The notes: generated by a model from the sequence alone, not told the origin. A stretch of 64,000 bases of DNA from Aquanectria penicillioides (GCA_003415625.1 PYIU01000002.1:3100001-3164000); one strand, 5' to 3'. Shown: positions 41,454-55,134, counted from the first letter of the stretch. Made by a program: numbers and translations.

Positions 41454-44420
41454 CGCATCCCCTTCTTTGCATGAGTGTTCGCTCTCGACGTCTATCCAAG
41501 TTGTTTGACATATATTTTGAGATACCCAAATAGCAGTATTCCAAATTGACTTACTCTTTCTTCCCTGAATGTCAAGATTACGTTGACAGTGGTATAAACA
41601 AGCCCGTGCTAAAACAACGAGAAAAAAATAATACAAACAATAACAGGCCCTATTTCGCCTTGTTACGCAATGTCTCCATGCACCTCACTACGCCGAGCCG
41701 CCATCTTCGGCGCGGCCGGTTGGTCAACGCACAATCCCCACCTCCGACATGGCCGCAATTCCGAATTTCCTCCCACCACGGTCTCTCCGGTGCACGTTTG
41801 CGTAACTGGACGACAGGAGAGACGACGGGTGTTTGGCTTTTGCACTGTAGGGATGCACGCACAAGGCTGAGTCTCGGCGGCTTCTCGTCCTGGGGAAAAG
41901 CCGCGTGTGTGATTGAGGAAAAGCCACAATCGGCCGAGCCTCGTGCTGACGTAGTGGTAGGCAGGTACGCACTCGGGATGCAGGTCGAATGAAGGAGCGG
42001 GACGATTTAAAAGCAAAATGTAGGAAAGGCCCATGCGAAGTGGAGATGGCGTCGGCTGGTGTTGATGCTGTGGAGGAAGAAATACGGGAGTCATGCAGCA
42101 CTCACGGCACTTGGTACGTAGAATTTGCGTAGACAGGTAGACACCCGAGATCCTCCCATTTTCAACCATAGCCTGAGCGTGATGGATGTTACGGCTGTTC
42201 AATGATTTATTAGCCAACATAACACATACCCTTTGGAACTTCAAATGATATTTTGCCTCAAGGTAGAGAGATAAATTTGGCTACATGGTGATTCAAAGAA
42301 AACTTGGGAGAACTAGGGACCGTGTACTGTGTGCCTGGGTCTTATTTGCTTTTGTTCGTGTTCATGTTGTTTTTTGCTGGCCCCAACAAGGGCGGCGGCT
42401 ACAGCCTTGGGTCCGAGTGCACGCTACCGAAATGGTGTCCTCCAGTATCACCACCAGTCACATAATCGAGGCGCCACGGCGGCGGGAAAAGGGCTGGAGC
42501 TGAGGTTTGAAGGGTTCGCTTTCGACACGGGGCGTTATCGCACAGGGCTGGAACAGGCCGTTGTCCTGGGCCATTGCATTGGGAACCTTCAGAATACTTT
42601 GGGGGAGAGGTCAGGTGGAGGCAGGTCTGCGGCCACAACGTCTTGGGCCAAGGAACCTTACGGATCCTAGGTCCTGAAAGGTCGCCAGATGTGGGATACC
42701 GCTTCTACTTCTGTTTGATATTCTGGAAACTAGTTTTTGCGATGCTAGGTTCGAGAGCTTTGGTTTGAGGCTGTGGGGACGCGTGCATCGTTGCGAGTGA
42801 GGACGCCTCCCACAAGAAAAACGGAATCCAAGTACACCAAGACAGTCAAGTGGATGTCCATCGCAGTCGACTCTGGCTCAGCTCCAAGGCGAGCTGCCCA
42901 TGGGCGTTTTAATCCAGACGTAAGTCAAATTGAACTATGAGTTCAACACTTGCGAGCTCCGAAGTAGACAAAGAAGGATAGACTCCCCGTGGTCTCGAGT
43001 CTGCTCGCTAGAAGCGGGTTCTCGAAGACCCCGACTTACACGACGCTGCCCATGTTGTATTAGGGCCTTTATATATATGTATATATATTGGAAAGGAATA
43101 TGCCCACTTTCCACATGGCGCCGATCCTTGCGAGAAAGCGATTGGAATGCTGACTTCTCCTATGGAGCCTTGACCCATCGATCCGTCTGACATTGAGGTA
43201 TCATCGTTTGAAAGATTCCGTGCGCGTCTAGGCACGATGATGCGTGTGGGAACATTGTCACAATCTAAAGATACCGGGTGCGTGGGGATGAATACTAGGC
43301 CAGGATAGACCTGTTTCTACGACAGCATCGACTTGGGACCCTGCCTGCAGGGCCTTGAACAGCCACGACCTCACAGCTGAATGAGTGGATGTCGTCTAGG
43401 CTGACTAGCCGGGACACTTTCCAAGCCCGGAAACATTTCGCGATCAAGATTTCTGACGCGGCAGCTACTTCCGTTGGGTGGTATGACATGATTGATTGAA
43501 TGCAGCAGGCATGGCAAGTGACGATGCATGAAGCACTGCACTGGAGGAGCGAAACTATCGTGCATGTAAAACAAGACAAATGTACATTACCAGGTGATGA
43601 TTTGCACGCTTGGGGGGGGGGGGGGTTTCGTCCTCGTACTGTAGGCCATGGCATGGCAAATCTGAGATGATGGCATTTTTGCCAATGCTGCCTTGCTGCC
43701 CACCAGTGGACGGCATTTTGATCCCGAGTAAGCAGGGCTGGGGCAGTCTGGGCGGGTGGCTTGGGACTTGGCAGCACACGTCATGCCCCTCACTCACCCT
43801 TAGCGCTTCTCACACGCGCCAGCGCTCAGATGGCCTGGGCGACTCATGACTACATAATACAGGAGGAGATGGAGGGTACAGAAGGAGGGAAATAAAGCAT
43901 CATGCGCCGCTAGATGGGAGGTTTGCCGTGACCCGAAAAACCCGTCAGCCGCGAATATTACCACCGACCGCCACCAGCTCCTTTCCAACAACCGGAGGGC
44001 GCTGAGTGGTTGCCAAGATCCTGTGCCTACAGTACTGGTACATCGCACTACGCCCGGATATTCGTCCTTTAGTGGAGCGGCGAGACTGACGTCGTTGGGT
44101 TTGTTGACCCCCAGTGCCTCATACGGCCTGGCGAACTGCAGCTGCAGCAGCTACGCGCGCGCTGGGGTCCAGACTGGAGCCACTGAAGGCTGACGGTCGC
44201 TGCCCCGCCAAGCTCAACCACCAAACCCGACGCTTGAACTCTGAGGTGCTACCACCACCGACCGACGACCAACGGAGACCAAACGTCGAGCCGTGGCTGG
44301 GGAAGTATAACTTAGGTTCGCAAAACCTCAAAAGGACATTGGCGTCCACCCCGAACCTCGACTTCCTCTCCGAAGGCCACCGCCTGCTCCCGCCCCTCTC
44401 ACCGTCGCATCGCATCGTTC
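41454..44420. other. Gene-poor stretch of about 3 kb
   Basis: Frames of up to 193 codons on the minus strand (41663-42244) lack supporting features. A G14 tract lies at 43612-43625 and a short TATATATG repeat near 43070-43090. No RNA gene was recognised. Confidence 0.4.
43612..43625. repeat. G14 homopolymer
   Basis: Fourteen consecutive G residues in a region without a recognised gene. True length is uncertain in any assembly. Confidence 0.9.
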
Positions 44421-47400
44421 ATGGCTGCTGGACCGGGGAAAAGCCCGCGGATGCTGGCACCGCTGGCGCCGCTGGCGCTTGCGCTGCCTCTATCTCAGAC
44501 TCCGCTGTTGAGCTTCCCATCCGCTCGCCCAAGGCAGATGATGGGCCGCCGCCGGGCCAGACACTGACAGGAAAGCAAGAACACTGTAGGTGGTGTCGCT
44601 GTTGTATTTGGCATGCGCTTGCGCCGTCGACGGAAGCTGATGATGTGCGACTCTAGATCTCAAGCGAGAGCTCATGTCGGAGCAGGTCTCTTGGGAGATC
44701 AACGAGCTGAACTCCACCACCGCCCTCCAACGATTCGGCGCGCCATTCCGGTCTGACCACGGCGAAGTCTCCCCGCAAGAATCCGAACTGCCTATTCTGC
44801 GATACATATTCGTTCATCATGTGCGCGACTTCCCATTCTTGGACAAGGCCAAAGAAAAGGAGTTTTGGCAGGACAAACTCCAGGTGGTGAGTGATGGCAT
44901 CCCCGCGCGGGCTGGCTTGGCGCAATGCATGGCTGACCAACTTTGCGACAGTTTCTTGAATCCTTTGCCGGGAAGCAAATCTCATCGTCGGAAGACCGCC
45001 TTGAAGAGACGAAACGTCGCAAGCTGGCCATTAAGGCCAAGAAGCTTGTTGAGCTCATGATGGTATCTGGAATCGGTACCTCGTCAGGCTTCGAGGAGCG
45101 CATTAGGTTCTCCGAGATTGAAATTGTCGACAGCAGTGCTATCGACACCGGCGTGATGCATACGCTTCCAGAAGGCAACTACATCAACGGATGGGACGTC
45201 AACGTTGCCGGTGTTCGCGTCACTACCATCAAGCATACCATCAGGCACCACAAGCACGCGGAATTTCTGCTGCGGGTGAAGAAGAGGGGCGAGTTGGAGT
45301 ATTTCGTCGGCCGGAGATACAGCGACTTCGCAAAGCTTCACAAGAGGCTGCGAACCGAGCTTCCTGGCCGAATTTTGTCTGAAATGCCCAGGAAGAACAA
45401 GAGCGATACTACGACAACCACTCTAATCGGAGCAATGAGCAATGGAAATGACTCGGATGCTTCATCGATTTCATCAGTCTCGACTCGATTCGCCGGCCTG
45501 GCCCCTGGGAGTGATAGGTCCTCCATGTTGAACCCCGCGGGTAAGATGCTAGATTTCCGTGTCTCAAAAAATAGATTCCATGCTTATTAGAACCAAGGTC
45601 ACCACAGAGCTGGTTCCTCCGCTTCTATACGATCCAGAGGTTTGCCCTCACCAAACCTCCCTTCTCCTCGAGCTTCCACCGAAGGTGGAAGACTCAGTCC
45701 GCTCGTCCCATCCCCAGACAAACAAGAGGTTCGTGCGACCAGGGCTATTATCACATGTTGGAACATGCTAACCTCCTGATCAGCCCCTTGTACTTTGGCG
45801 TGAGAACCAGCGTATCTCTCTCCGGGCATTCCTCAGATCGCTGCTGCACAACCCTCAGGTTGCCAACACCCAAGCCATGCAAGAGTTTTTGACTGGCCAG
45901 CCTATGACTCCGACCGATGACGATGTTGAGGATATTATTCGAAGAAAGATGCTCGACGAGAAGCGAATGGAGGAACAGAAACAATTTTACGAGATTGCTA
46001 GAAAGCGGGCCGCAGAGCTAGATGAGTATATGGAACAGTATGTGACCCTGTCTCCAAGTACGTTTGACTTGACTGACTTTGTTGCCCCCCCCTTTTCAGA
46101 TTCCGACGCGACATTGTGGAACGTAATGGACTCACAATGCTGTTCAAAGAGATCAAAGAAAAGGAAACAATCCAAGACCTCAGCATTCAATACAGGAAGT
46201 TTGCCGAATGGCTTCGAATCGAGATCGCCGCCGTAATCTATCATCTTTTCTTAGCTGAGGATAACTCTCCTGAGCTGTTTGCTCAAGCACGACGTATCCA
46301 CTCTCTCATCCCCTACTCGGTGATCAAGAACGTCATTCGAATCGCAAACCCTGCCGCCGTGATGTCGGGTGTTCTGGACATCTTCCTCGCGCAGCCTTTT
46401 GGAGCCCGGTCTCTCATGCAGCGGATCTTTTCTCTCACCCTAAACGACGGCATCAAGAGCTTCCAGCGGTCTATTGACTCGCTGAGCGCCAAGATTGCGG
46501 ACCCTGTCTTCACGGATAAGCTACTCAAGTATACCCAAGCCGAAGAGTACATTAAGATCGCGCTCAGGGAAGAATCCGAAGCAGAAAATGTGGACTTGAT
46601 TGTGGTGGCGCTCCGGTCCGAGTTCATCGAGCCTGAGCTCGGTGGAGAGCAAATCCAGAGGCTATTCAATGCCTATGTTGCCTTCAACAGTGCGGTCGAA
46701 AACGTCGATGAGGAGCTGCGCCAGGGAGCCGAGTTGTTCTCATACTTGAAGCAATTTCTGAAGCTCTGCACTCGCCAGCGAGACAAGCAAATGATGCTCG
46801 AGTTAATCGAAGAACCAGTCACGCTTCAGCTTTTCCGAGATCTGTTCACCATCTTCTACGAACCACTTGTGCGAGTATACAAATCAGCAAACGTCTATAA
46901 TAGCGTTACTGACTTTGCTGTATTTATTGACGACATGATTCAGGTATGACTTCAAGATGACTTGGAGAAAAAAAAAGAAATGGTGGTTAACTCTTCACAG
47001 GTTGTCGACAAGTGTAGAGAACAGGATGCTTCAGCAGATCCAAACCAAACGGTGCAAGCATTTATTGATTTATGTCAAAGACACGAACACAACTTTTACA
47101 AGTTTGTGCATGAAGTACATACACACGATAACGGGCTTTTCACTCAGCTTATGGAATGGATTGAGGGTATTCTCGAGTTTTTGCGCAAGGGGCCGAAGAA
47201 CGGAACGCTCAACGTCAATGCATTGTTCGAAGGGGGCATCAGCGCGGGGGTTCTGAGCAAGGAAAAGGCTATCCAAGAGATCAATTCTCTCATCGCATGG
47301 CAAGAGGCGCGAAAGAAGTGGCACAACGATAAGACGCGACAAAAGATGGCGGCTGAAGGACATGCTGGTAGCGACATGATGCCGGTGGGGATAAATTTCA

Positions 47401-47648
47401 AATCGTCCGACTTTGGACTTGACGAAGAGGACCTGGAGGATATGGCGTACGATGATGGATCCGAGGATGAGCAAGAGGCAGAGGCCGAGGATGAACTGGA
47501 CCCCATTGAGGCGGAGAGGAGACGCAGAGCAAAGAAACAGGATCGCTTGCGCCGAAGCGCGGGAGAGCCAGAGAAACCTCCGATTAGTGAGGTGCACAAA
47601 CTAAAGGACAATTTCTTGGTCATGCTGCGGGAGGTATTGGCTGATTAG
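44421..47648 (+). CDS. PX domain protein with PX-associated DUF3818 region (Ypr097w-like)
   Basis: Exons inferred: first exon to 44585, then 44657-44886, 44952-45540, 45591-45728, 45784-46037, 46100-46943 and 47001-47648. Introns have good signals, for example GTATGT...TTTTCAG at 46038-46099. An N-terminal PX-associated helical region (YLKRELMSEQVSWEINELNS) is followed by a PX domain (about 45180-45400, with FVGRRYSDFAKLHKRL) that should bind phosphoinositides. After a Ser/Pro linker comes the large DUF3818 part (MLDEKRMEEQKQFYEIARKR, IAAVIYHLFLAEDNSPELFA, LNDGIKSFQRSIDSLSAKIA), with an acidic then basic C-terminus. The family relates to yeast Ypr097w, linked to membrane and lipid transport. 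Two problems remain. The first exon has no in-frame ATG unless a base is added near the GGGG at 44436-44439 (start then 44421). The phase from exon 44952-45540 into 45591 is off by one beside the GCGGG at 45537-45541. Confidence 0.82.
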
Positions 47649-50044
47649 GAACGATCAGAGGCGCGGAAGATATCCTTGAATTGAAGGAGCGAGAGAAAGG
47701 AGGAGGAGTTGTTTTTTTTCTATTCCCTAGGGAGCCTTTGGGCAGTGTCTTCATTTCGTTCCTGATTAGCATTATTACCCTAGACTTAGAGATATAGGGA
47801 TAGCAAATCTTTTACTTGGAGGCAATGGGGTTACGCCTGCCATCAAGATTACATATACTCTGGAATTTGTTATTCCCTTTGATGTCTCAGCCCAGCTCAT
47901 GTGGCCTTGAGAATACGCAATGTCTTTAGAAACATGCCCAAACTGTTACATACCAGAGTATTGAGCGTTAAGACCCTAGGTATAACAGATCTCATCTGCT
48001 AGTGGTAATAGCGACAGGTGTGTCTATGATAAGTTGCGGTGCTGGCATGGTTCTGGTTGCTCGCTTTGAGGAACCCCACTCATCCAATCTGCTGTACTCT
48101 AGATATGGATTCACCTGGGATCCACTGTTGCACCCACGACCTAGTAATCGGGATTGGCAACTATAGACCACCTTGGTCTCGTTTCCGTACGTCGGATCTA
48201 GGTAATGCGCCAGTACTGTTCTGATGGGATACAGCAAGCTTGCCCCCATTGCGTGGCTTAGATGCGTTAGGACCAAGTATGAAAGATCCGCATTTTCATT
48301 TTATGTCCCAGCATCGCATATTAAAGAGGACGAGTTGCTTCATGTAGTTGCTCGTGGTTGCGAGCAGGTCAAGCGTTGCACATGGTCGATTGACAATGTG
48401 GAACACGAGTCATTGGCTGAGAGAATGCCGACCAATTTTGAAATGGATTATGGAACGATGGATGAAGAGCTCTCAGTGGGAGCTTACTTGTATTATAATG
48501 TTTATTCACAATAGGCCAGGGAAGACAAGAGGTATATTGCCAATGATAGCCATTGAACATAGCAGTGTAAGCAAGGCAGCATGTACTAATTGCATACTTG
48601 ATACATAAGTGAGCAATGCATCATCACAAGGTTTGAGAGCTTGGGTAGACTCGTCATAGACCAAGGTTTTCGGCAATGGGTCCTGGTGAATGAAGTCTAG
48701 TCGCGTTGGGCAAAGTTCAAAGTCAGAGTGAGACCAACTCGGTCTGGAAAAGACATGAATTAAGGACGAAAGCCAATCAGAAGTAGTGATGGAAGATCAA
48801 TTGACCCATTTTTGATTGATTTTTACAGCTTCCCTTGAAAATATGCACCGCTTGAATGCTGATGGCGGAGAGGTGAGCGGGGGAATCAGTGCCGAGGACT
48901 ATGCCGATCCCCTTGCTTGTTGCATCCTGTGACATTCAGAAAGGGCCCCACTGCAAGCCCAAGAGCAAATGAGATGCAGCCAGATATAATCAGCTCCTAA
49001 TTGTGTATTTCTGTGTGACAGTGGAAGCGGAATGGATTGGATAGTCTTGTGCAGCCATGTGCAGACACCCAAGCAAGTGGCGGGCGGGTACGCAGACAGA
49101 CATTACAAACAATTGTAACCGGAGAGGGGGGAGAGACATAATACACACGTGCACACAACACACACACAACAGGGTCACAGTCAGGGATACGGAAAGATTG
49201 CCCTGGGATCTCGGCTTTGTGTCCGTGGGTATGAGTGGGGTCGGAGAAGGGCGAGAAAAAGGGCTAGCACAGAGCGATGGAACTGCGAAGGGGACAGAGT
49301 TGGAGAAGTTGGACGGGCGATTGGCTTTGGGCTGGGGATTGATGATTTCGCGAGTTGCGGGGAGTGGAGCCGGTGGATGAAAGGCTTTCCGGTTCGGCAC
49401 GTGATGGAAGCTTGGTCCGCAGTGTGCTAGGCCCTTGGATGCATTCATTTTTCCCGAGGTGTGTGTGTGTGTGTGTGAGGGAGTCAACCAGAGGGGGATG
49501 GTTCCGGGAGAGACGATCGGCGTATTCCGCCATGTGCCAGAGCAATGCTGGGTGAAAGGAAACAAGCCGGAGGGTATCATTGGACGCGGTCCATTGCGTC
49601 CTTTAGTAATTGCACTGAGAGCGAGGTCCATATCTGCGGCATCGCCATGTCCAGTATGCACCTCGGCCGGCATTCAATGTCCAGCAGGGCAATTGGAAAA
49701 AAAAAAAACTTACAGTGAAGACAGGCTTCTGTCTCCCGGATTGCTCCTCTGCTTGCAGTGGACCATGCACATAGCACAGCCAGTAGTGAGGGTCTGTAAA
49801 GGTCTCGGAGCTGCTAATAAGCGCTTGCTGATTGGCCGGATCAACCGAGGAGCCGAGAGAATCCGTACCGACCAGAGCCTCGCAGCGCATGCGCCCAAAA
49901 AAACGTCAGAAATTCGGCCATTGGCCAGGGCAGGCGACCAAGCATACTTCCCGAATCCCCCCCAGAAACCAAACCCAAACCCGTCAACTTCCAGCTTCGA
50001 GTGTCTCCCCCTCGGATGCAGCCTGGCGATACAGTCTTGAGTTG
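47649..50044. other. Gene-free stretch of 2.4 kb upstream of SDH1
   Basis: It contains (GT)9-like repeat near 49457-49477, an ACACAC stretch near 49145-49170 and an A12 run near 49700. Open frames near 49000-50000 are low-complexity and not supported. No RNA gene was recognised. Confidence 0.45.
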
Positions 50045-52442
50045 ATGATGGCTTCTTCTATGGCATTGAGGCGGTTCGCCGCCGGCCCTTCGGTACGTTT
50101 TGCCTCTCCCCCATTGCCCTGTTCGTCTTCGCCGCCACTGTCACTGTCGCTGTCGTCGTCGAATCCTCCTTGCGTGCTGGGGGACCGGCCCGGTCGCCAC
50201 CCATGCCCCATCACCACCAGCTTCACTTCGAAAGCACTTGCCCCCTCGTCTGCCTTTGCGTCGCTAACCCTCGCAAAACAGTTCACTCGGGCCCCCAGGC
50301 TCTCCGCCAGGGCTTTCTCTACCACCAGACCTGCCGGTGAGCTCCCTTGCATCGCCAGCCTCGGCTCAATTGCCATCAATGCTAACCACCTCCTCCGCCA
50401 GCCCGCGTCATCGCCAACGGCCCTCTGCGTGCCAAGGAGGCTTCGCCTTTCGTGAGCACCAAGTACGCCGTCATCGTATGTCGACCTTTTATTTGCTCCC
50501 CCTTCGACCGATCTACCGCTCGTGGAACATGATCAATTGACCCCATTCTCCAGGACCACGAGTACGATGCTCTCGTTGTTGGCGCCGGTGGCTCCGGCCT
50601 TCGTGCTGCCTTCGGTCTCGCTGAGGCCGGCTTCAACACTGCCTGTATCTCTAAGCTGTTCCCGACCCGAAGTCACACCGTCGCTGCCCAGGGCGGTATC
50701 AATGCCGCCCTCGGTAACATGCACGAGGATGACTGGCGATGGCACATGTACGATACCGTCAAGGGCTCCGACTGGCTTGGTGACCAGGACGCTATCCACT
50801 ACATGACCCGTGAGGCTCCCGCTTCCATCATTGAGCTTGAGAACTACGGCTGCCCCTTCTCTCGAACCGAGGACGGCAAGATGTGAGTAGTTGTGATCCA
50901 TCCCGCCCTGCGCCCAATGTTAACACAGGTCTCAACAGCTACCAGCGAGCTTTCGGTGGTCAATCGCAAAAGTACGGCAAGGGTGGCCAGGCCTACCGAT
51001 GCTGCGCTGCCGCTGATCGAACTGGTCACGCCCTTCTTCACACTCTCTACGGCCAGTCTCTCCGCCACAAGACCAACTACTTCATCGAGTACTTCGCCCT
51101 TGACCTGATCATGCAGGATGGTGAGTGCCGCGGTGTCCTCGCCTACAACCAGGAGGACGGCACCCTCCACCGATTCCTCTCCAACCACACCGTCCTGGCC
51201 ACCGGTGGTTACGGCCGAGCCTACTTCAGCTGCACTTCCGCCCACACCTGTACCGGTGACGGTATGGCCATGGTCGCCCGTGCCGGTCTCCCCAACCAGG
51301 ATCTCGAGTTCGTCCAGTTCCACCCCTCTGGTATCTACGGCTCCGGCTGCCTGATCACCGAGGGTGCTCGTGGTGAGGGTGGTTACCTCCTCAACTCCGA
51401 GGGTGAGCGTTTCATGGAGCGATATGCCCCTACCGCCAAGGATCTTGCCTCGCGAGACGTCGTCTCCCGATCCATGACCATGGAGATCCGTGAGGGACGT
51501 GGTGTCGGTCCCGAGAAGGATCACATCTACCTCCAGCTGAGCCATCTTCCCGCTGAGATTCTTGCTGAGCGCCTGCCCGGTATTTCCGAGACTGCTGGCA
51601 TTTTCGCCGGTGTCGATGTCCGCAAGGAGCCCATCCCCGTCCTGCCCACTGTCCACTACAACATGGGTGGTATTCCCACTCGATACACTGGCGAGGTCCT
51701 CACCGTTGACGAGACTGGAAACGACAAGGTTGTCCCTGGTCTGTACGCTTGCGGCGAGGCTGCTTGCGTGTCTGTCCACGGCGCTAACCGTCTCGGTGCC
51801 AACTCTCTGCTGGATCTTGTCGTCTTCGGTCGTGCTGTCTCCCACACTATCCGAGACAAGTTCAACCCCGGCGACAAACTGAAGCCCACCGCTGCTGACG
51901 CCGCTGCCGACCACATCGAGACACTCGACAAGGTCCGAACTGCCGACGGCCCCAAGAGCACCGCCGAGATCCGCCTGGCCATGCAGAAGGCCATGCAGAC
52001 CGAGGTCAGCGTCTTCCGAACCCAGGAGAGCTTGGACGAGGGTGTCCGCAAGATGACCGAGATCGATGCTATGTACCACCAGGTCGGCATGAAGGACCGC
52101 AGCATGATCTGGAACTCTGATCTTGTTGAGACTCTGGAGCTCCGCAACCTCCTCACCTGCGCGTAAGTTGCCTATGCCATTATTCACATAATTGTGTTCA
52201 TTGAGACTAACAATTCCAACAGTATCCAAACCGCCACCTCCGCCGCCAACCGAAAGGAGTCGCGTGGTGCCCACGCTCGCGAGGATTACCCCGACCGAGA
52301 CGACGAGAAATGGATGAAGCACACTCTCTCGTGGCAGAAGGAGCCTCACGGACCTGTCGAGCTGAACTACCGAAAGGTCATCTCCACCACGCTGGACGAG
52401 AATGAGTGCAAGCCCGTGCCTCCCTTCAAGCGTGTATACTAA
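50045..52442 (+). CDS. SDH1: Succinate dehydrogenase flavoprotein subunit, mitochondrial
   Basis: Exons 50045-50092, 50282-50336, 50402-50475, 50554-50882, 50939-52162 and 52223-52442 encode 649 residues, the usual length. All phases agree. The subunit oxidises succinate to fumarate in complex II of the inner mitochondrial membrane, passing electrons through covalently bound FAD. The N-terminus is a mitochondrial targeting sequence ([10 protein letters not shown], then [16 protein letters not shown]). The FAD-binding loop [14 protein letters not shown] is at about residue 66. The His-linked FAD site [16 protein letters not shown] follows, then [20 protein letters not shown], the substrate-site block [30 protein letters not shown], and the C-terminal [20 protein letters not shown]. 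Intron positions crowd the 5' end, with four introns in the first third. Codon use is strongly C-biased, as expected for a highly expressed gene. Confidence 0.97.
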
Positions 52443-53910
52443 GCGAGGATTCTGGGGCGACTGGGTGGAAGGAGTTTTATAGATTGTTGGGACTTGGTAC
52501 GATTACACGCGAGGCAGCGTCCTTTTTGTGCTAAGATGTGCGATATATCCGTGAAGACGATGCTGAGGAGTGGGATCAGAGGAAGAAGAAATGGGGAGGC
52601 AGGGAGTCTTTAGGTCAAGACGAAAACTCTAGCCATATGTATTTGTCGACTTTGTAGTTGAAAAGAAACATTACTTCCAATCTTGGGATCCGGCGTGATT
52701 CAATGTGATTATGTCTCATGCGCATCCGAGCTGGAGACAGTTGTTAATGCTCCAGTTTCGACAAGAAACCGAAAGGCTGAGATATCTTACTCGGCACTTT
52801 TAACTCACTCCTCTCCACCGCATTCCCACTCTTGTTCTTTGCCAAACATGTGAAGATCGATCGATGTGAGGGATACATGGGCCGATGGCCACACCCACAC
52901 TTCACCCACCATCAATCACACTCAGATCGACGCACGCATGTTACACCCGGAGTTCCCAACCATCGGGTTCCTGCATGGAGACGATTCGATTAAGAAACGA
53001 TTGGTATAAATGACTAGTCTGGGTTGTGAATCACATGTCCCATCACTACATCTACGGTGTGAGGAGGGGTCAGATACCCGGCATAATGAGATGAAGGAAG
53101 CGAAACCCGACAGTCGTAAGCCAGCGCCAGATACACCATTCAGCTCTATCTCGTCGTGGGACGGGGGGCGGCGGCGATGTCAAAAACTTTACTGTATTTC
53201 ATGTATTAGAAGAAGATATCTTGTGACGACTCCGCCGTGAAATATGGACGGATAAACCACGAGAAATCCTGACATTGGTCACCAATCAGTTGTTTAGCGC
53301 AGCATCTCATATAACGTTCTTGGGGAGCTTGATTCTGGGATCTAGTGGAGACGGAAACCATGGCGAGGCCTTTGAATGGCGTGCGACCCGTATGGGAGTG
53401 ATGTTGGCACTCTGCTCGCCGAGCACGGGGACGAACGGGAGAGCAGACGGCGTGAAAGATAGCAATGGGATAAAACTCTTGGGACAAAACTACGAGCATC
53501 GGACAGTGGGAAGCTCGGCCACAATAATGATGACGAGTTTGAGAGTGAGAAGGAAGGTGTTCAGGGAGTGTGTCATCAACTAGACGACTATAAAGAGTGG
53601 TTTTGCCAAATGTCACCCCAATATTAGTAGAAAGTGGTAAACTAAAGAAAACACACTGTGGTTTGTGATTTACATCCTTTTAAAAGGGATCGAAAGGGGG
53701 TATATGCATATCTATCATCCAGTGCTCACAATTATCATTACCTAGGAGTGGGCCAGCCACTACCATTCGTTCGTTGTTCTCAGATCGGTATTCCAATTCC
53801 TTCAACTTCTTCTTGGTGTTCAAAAATATGACCCAAAAGAAATACAGAGAGAAGAGGGAAGAAAAAAAAAACCAAAGCTCCTGCCGTTCTTCGTGCCGTT
53901 CTTCCTCCGT
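52443..53910. other. Intergenic between convergent SDH1 and the GRF gene
   Basis: No supported gene. Frames around 53206-53616 on both strands overlap each other and look like chance. It should hold the 3' ends of both flanking genes. Confidence 0.45.
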
Positions 53911-55134
53911 TCAATTATCCTCGTACATCTTCATCAGGTTGGCCTTGATGTTGGTCACCTGGTTTCGGTACATCTTCTCACGATTCTCTAGAGACACAAT
54001 GCGTTCCTGGAGATCTGCAATCTTTTTTTCTCGAGTCCTAAGCGCAGTCTTGGCGGACTCTCGCCCCAAGGCAAAGCCCTTAGCTCGGCGTGCGGCGGTG
54101 GTCAAGACAGTTTTAACGGAGCGTAGCACCTGGGACTGATGTTTTGTTCACGAAGGAGGCCCATAACCTGGTCAGTGATATCGTAAGTCTCGTCCGGGGG
54201 TGTGCTTGGAGGAGTGGCCTGAGACCGGCTAGGTGTGATTGCAGGAGTGTCTCCTCCAGGCGTGATGGGGGTGGCGAGCCTGGAAGATCCAGGATCCTCA
54301 AAAGACACCTGCTTCTGTCGCTTGGCCTCAGGCCCGGGTCCTGGGAACAGAGTGCGAGCGACCGACGGTGTTGGTAAGCCGTCAATCACATCAGCGGACC
54401 TATTGTTGGAGGGCGTGGTGAATCGCTTCTGGGCGCTTAATTTCTCGGCACTCTTGTCGGTGATCTCAATCAAGGCTCGTTCCTCGTCCGACTCAAGGTC
54501 GCTAAACTCATCGTCTTGGAAAACGTTCCTCTTCCTCTTAGAAGTGGACGGGCAAGGCGTCTCCATGCGGGCACTGGAAGGTGCCACAGATGCTTCTGCT
54601 GCGTTGCCTGGACCTAGATCCTCATCCGAGTCGGTGAGGTCAGGGATACTGGCGTCACTCTGACGCCGACCGGGCGTAACCTGGTATCCGTACGCCTTCA
54701 GCGACTTCTGTGTCAACGACGGTGTCCTGGGATTCGGCTGTTCGGTGGTGTGCTTGGAGGGAGATTCCAGCCCGATCTCGCGGGCCCTAGCCGCTTCCCA
54801 CCACAAGAATAGGTCGCATTCGAAGCATTTGTAAAAGAACTTGCCCTTGTTGGGGCCTTCTTTCTTGGTTTCGAGCAGCATCATCTCCTTGCGGGGCTCA
54901 CAGTTGCCTAGGATGGAAGAGTCAGTGACAGGTAGTAAGTAGCACATCATGTGTAGAGCTTCACGGCCATTTCTCTTTCTCTTGTTCGTCGGGAAAACTA
55001 AGGAAGGGATACATACACCACCATTGCCCATCACTAAAGAGGCCCTTGTTTGGCCGTTTTTTCTGTGAAGTAGGAGTCCCCAGCCCTGGCTGTTCCTGTT
55101 GCGGGCGGAACCTCTTGTGCGGCGTGGTTGCCAT
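53911..55134 (-). CDS. GRF-type zinc-finger protein, one frame break
   Basis: Exon 1 is 55134-55017 (MATTPHKRFRPQQEQPGLGT...) and exon 2 runs from 54907. The 109-nt intron has a GTATGT donor and CCTAG end and joins QWW to CNCEPRKEM in phase. The GRF zinc finger is at about residues 38-80: CNCEPRKEMMLLETKKEGPN, then KGKFFYKCFECDLFLWW. GRF fingers bind single-stranded nucleic acid and occur in DNA repair enzymes (topoisomerase III, APE2, NEIL3). The middle is Ser/Pro/Thr-rich and acidic (DLTDSDEDLG, DDEFSDLESDEER). The C-terminus is a coiled coil (REKKIADLQERIVSLENREK) ending MKMYEDN. The frame shifts by -1 near 54125-54130, between REQNISP and QVLRSVKTVLTTAARR. A missing base in the CCC run would join them, giving about 408 residues. 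A DNA-damage role is inferred only from the finger type. Confidence 0.8.

Noticed and set aside
44114..44420. Upstream extension of the PX protein's first exon
   Set aside because: Open frame but without an ATG; the composition before 44421 is not protein-like, and a start at 44421 with one run-length correction is simpler.
50844..52349. 501-codon frame antisense to SDH1
   Set aside because: It is the mirror of a highly C-biased coding sequence on the plus strand; the Gly/Val/Leu/Asp-rich translation has no domain features.
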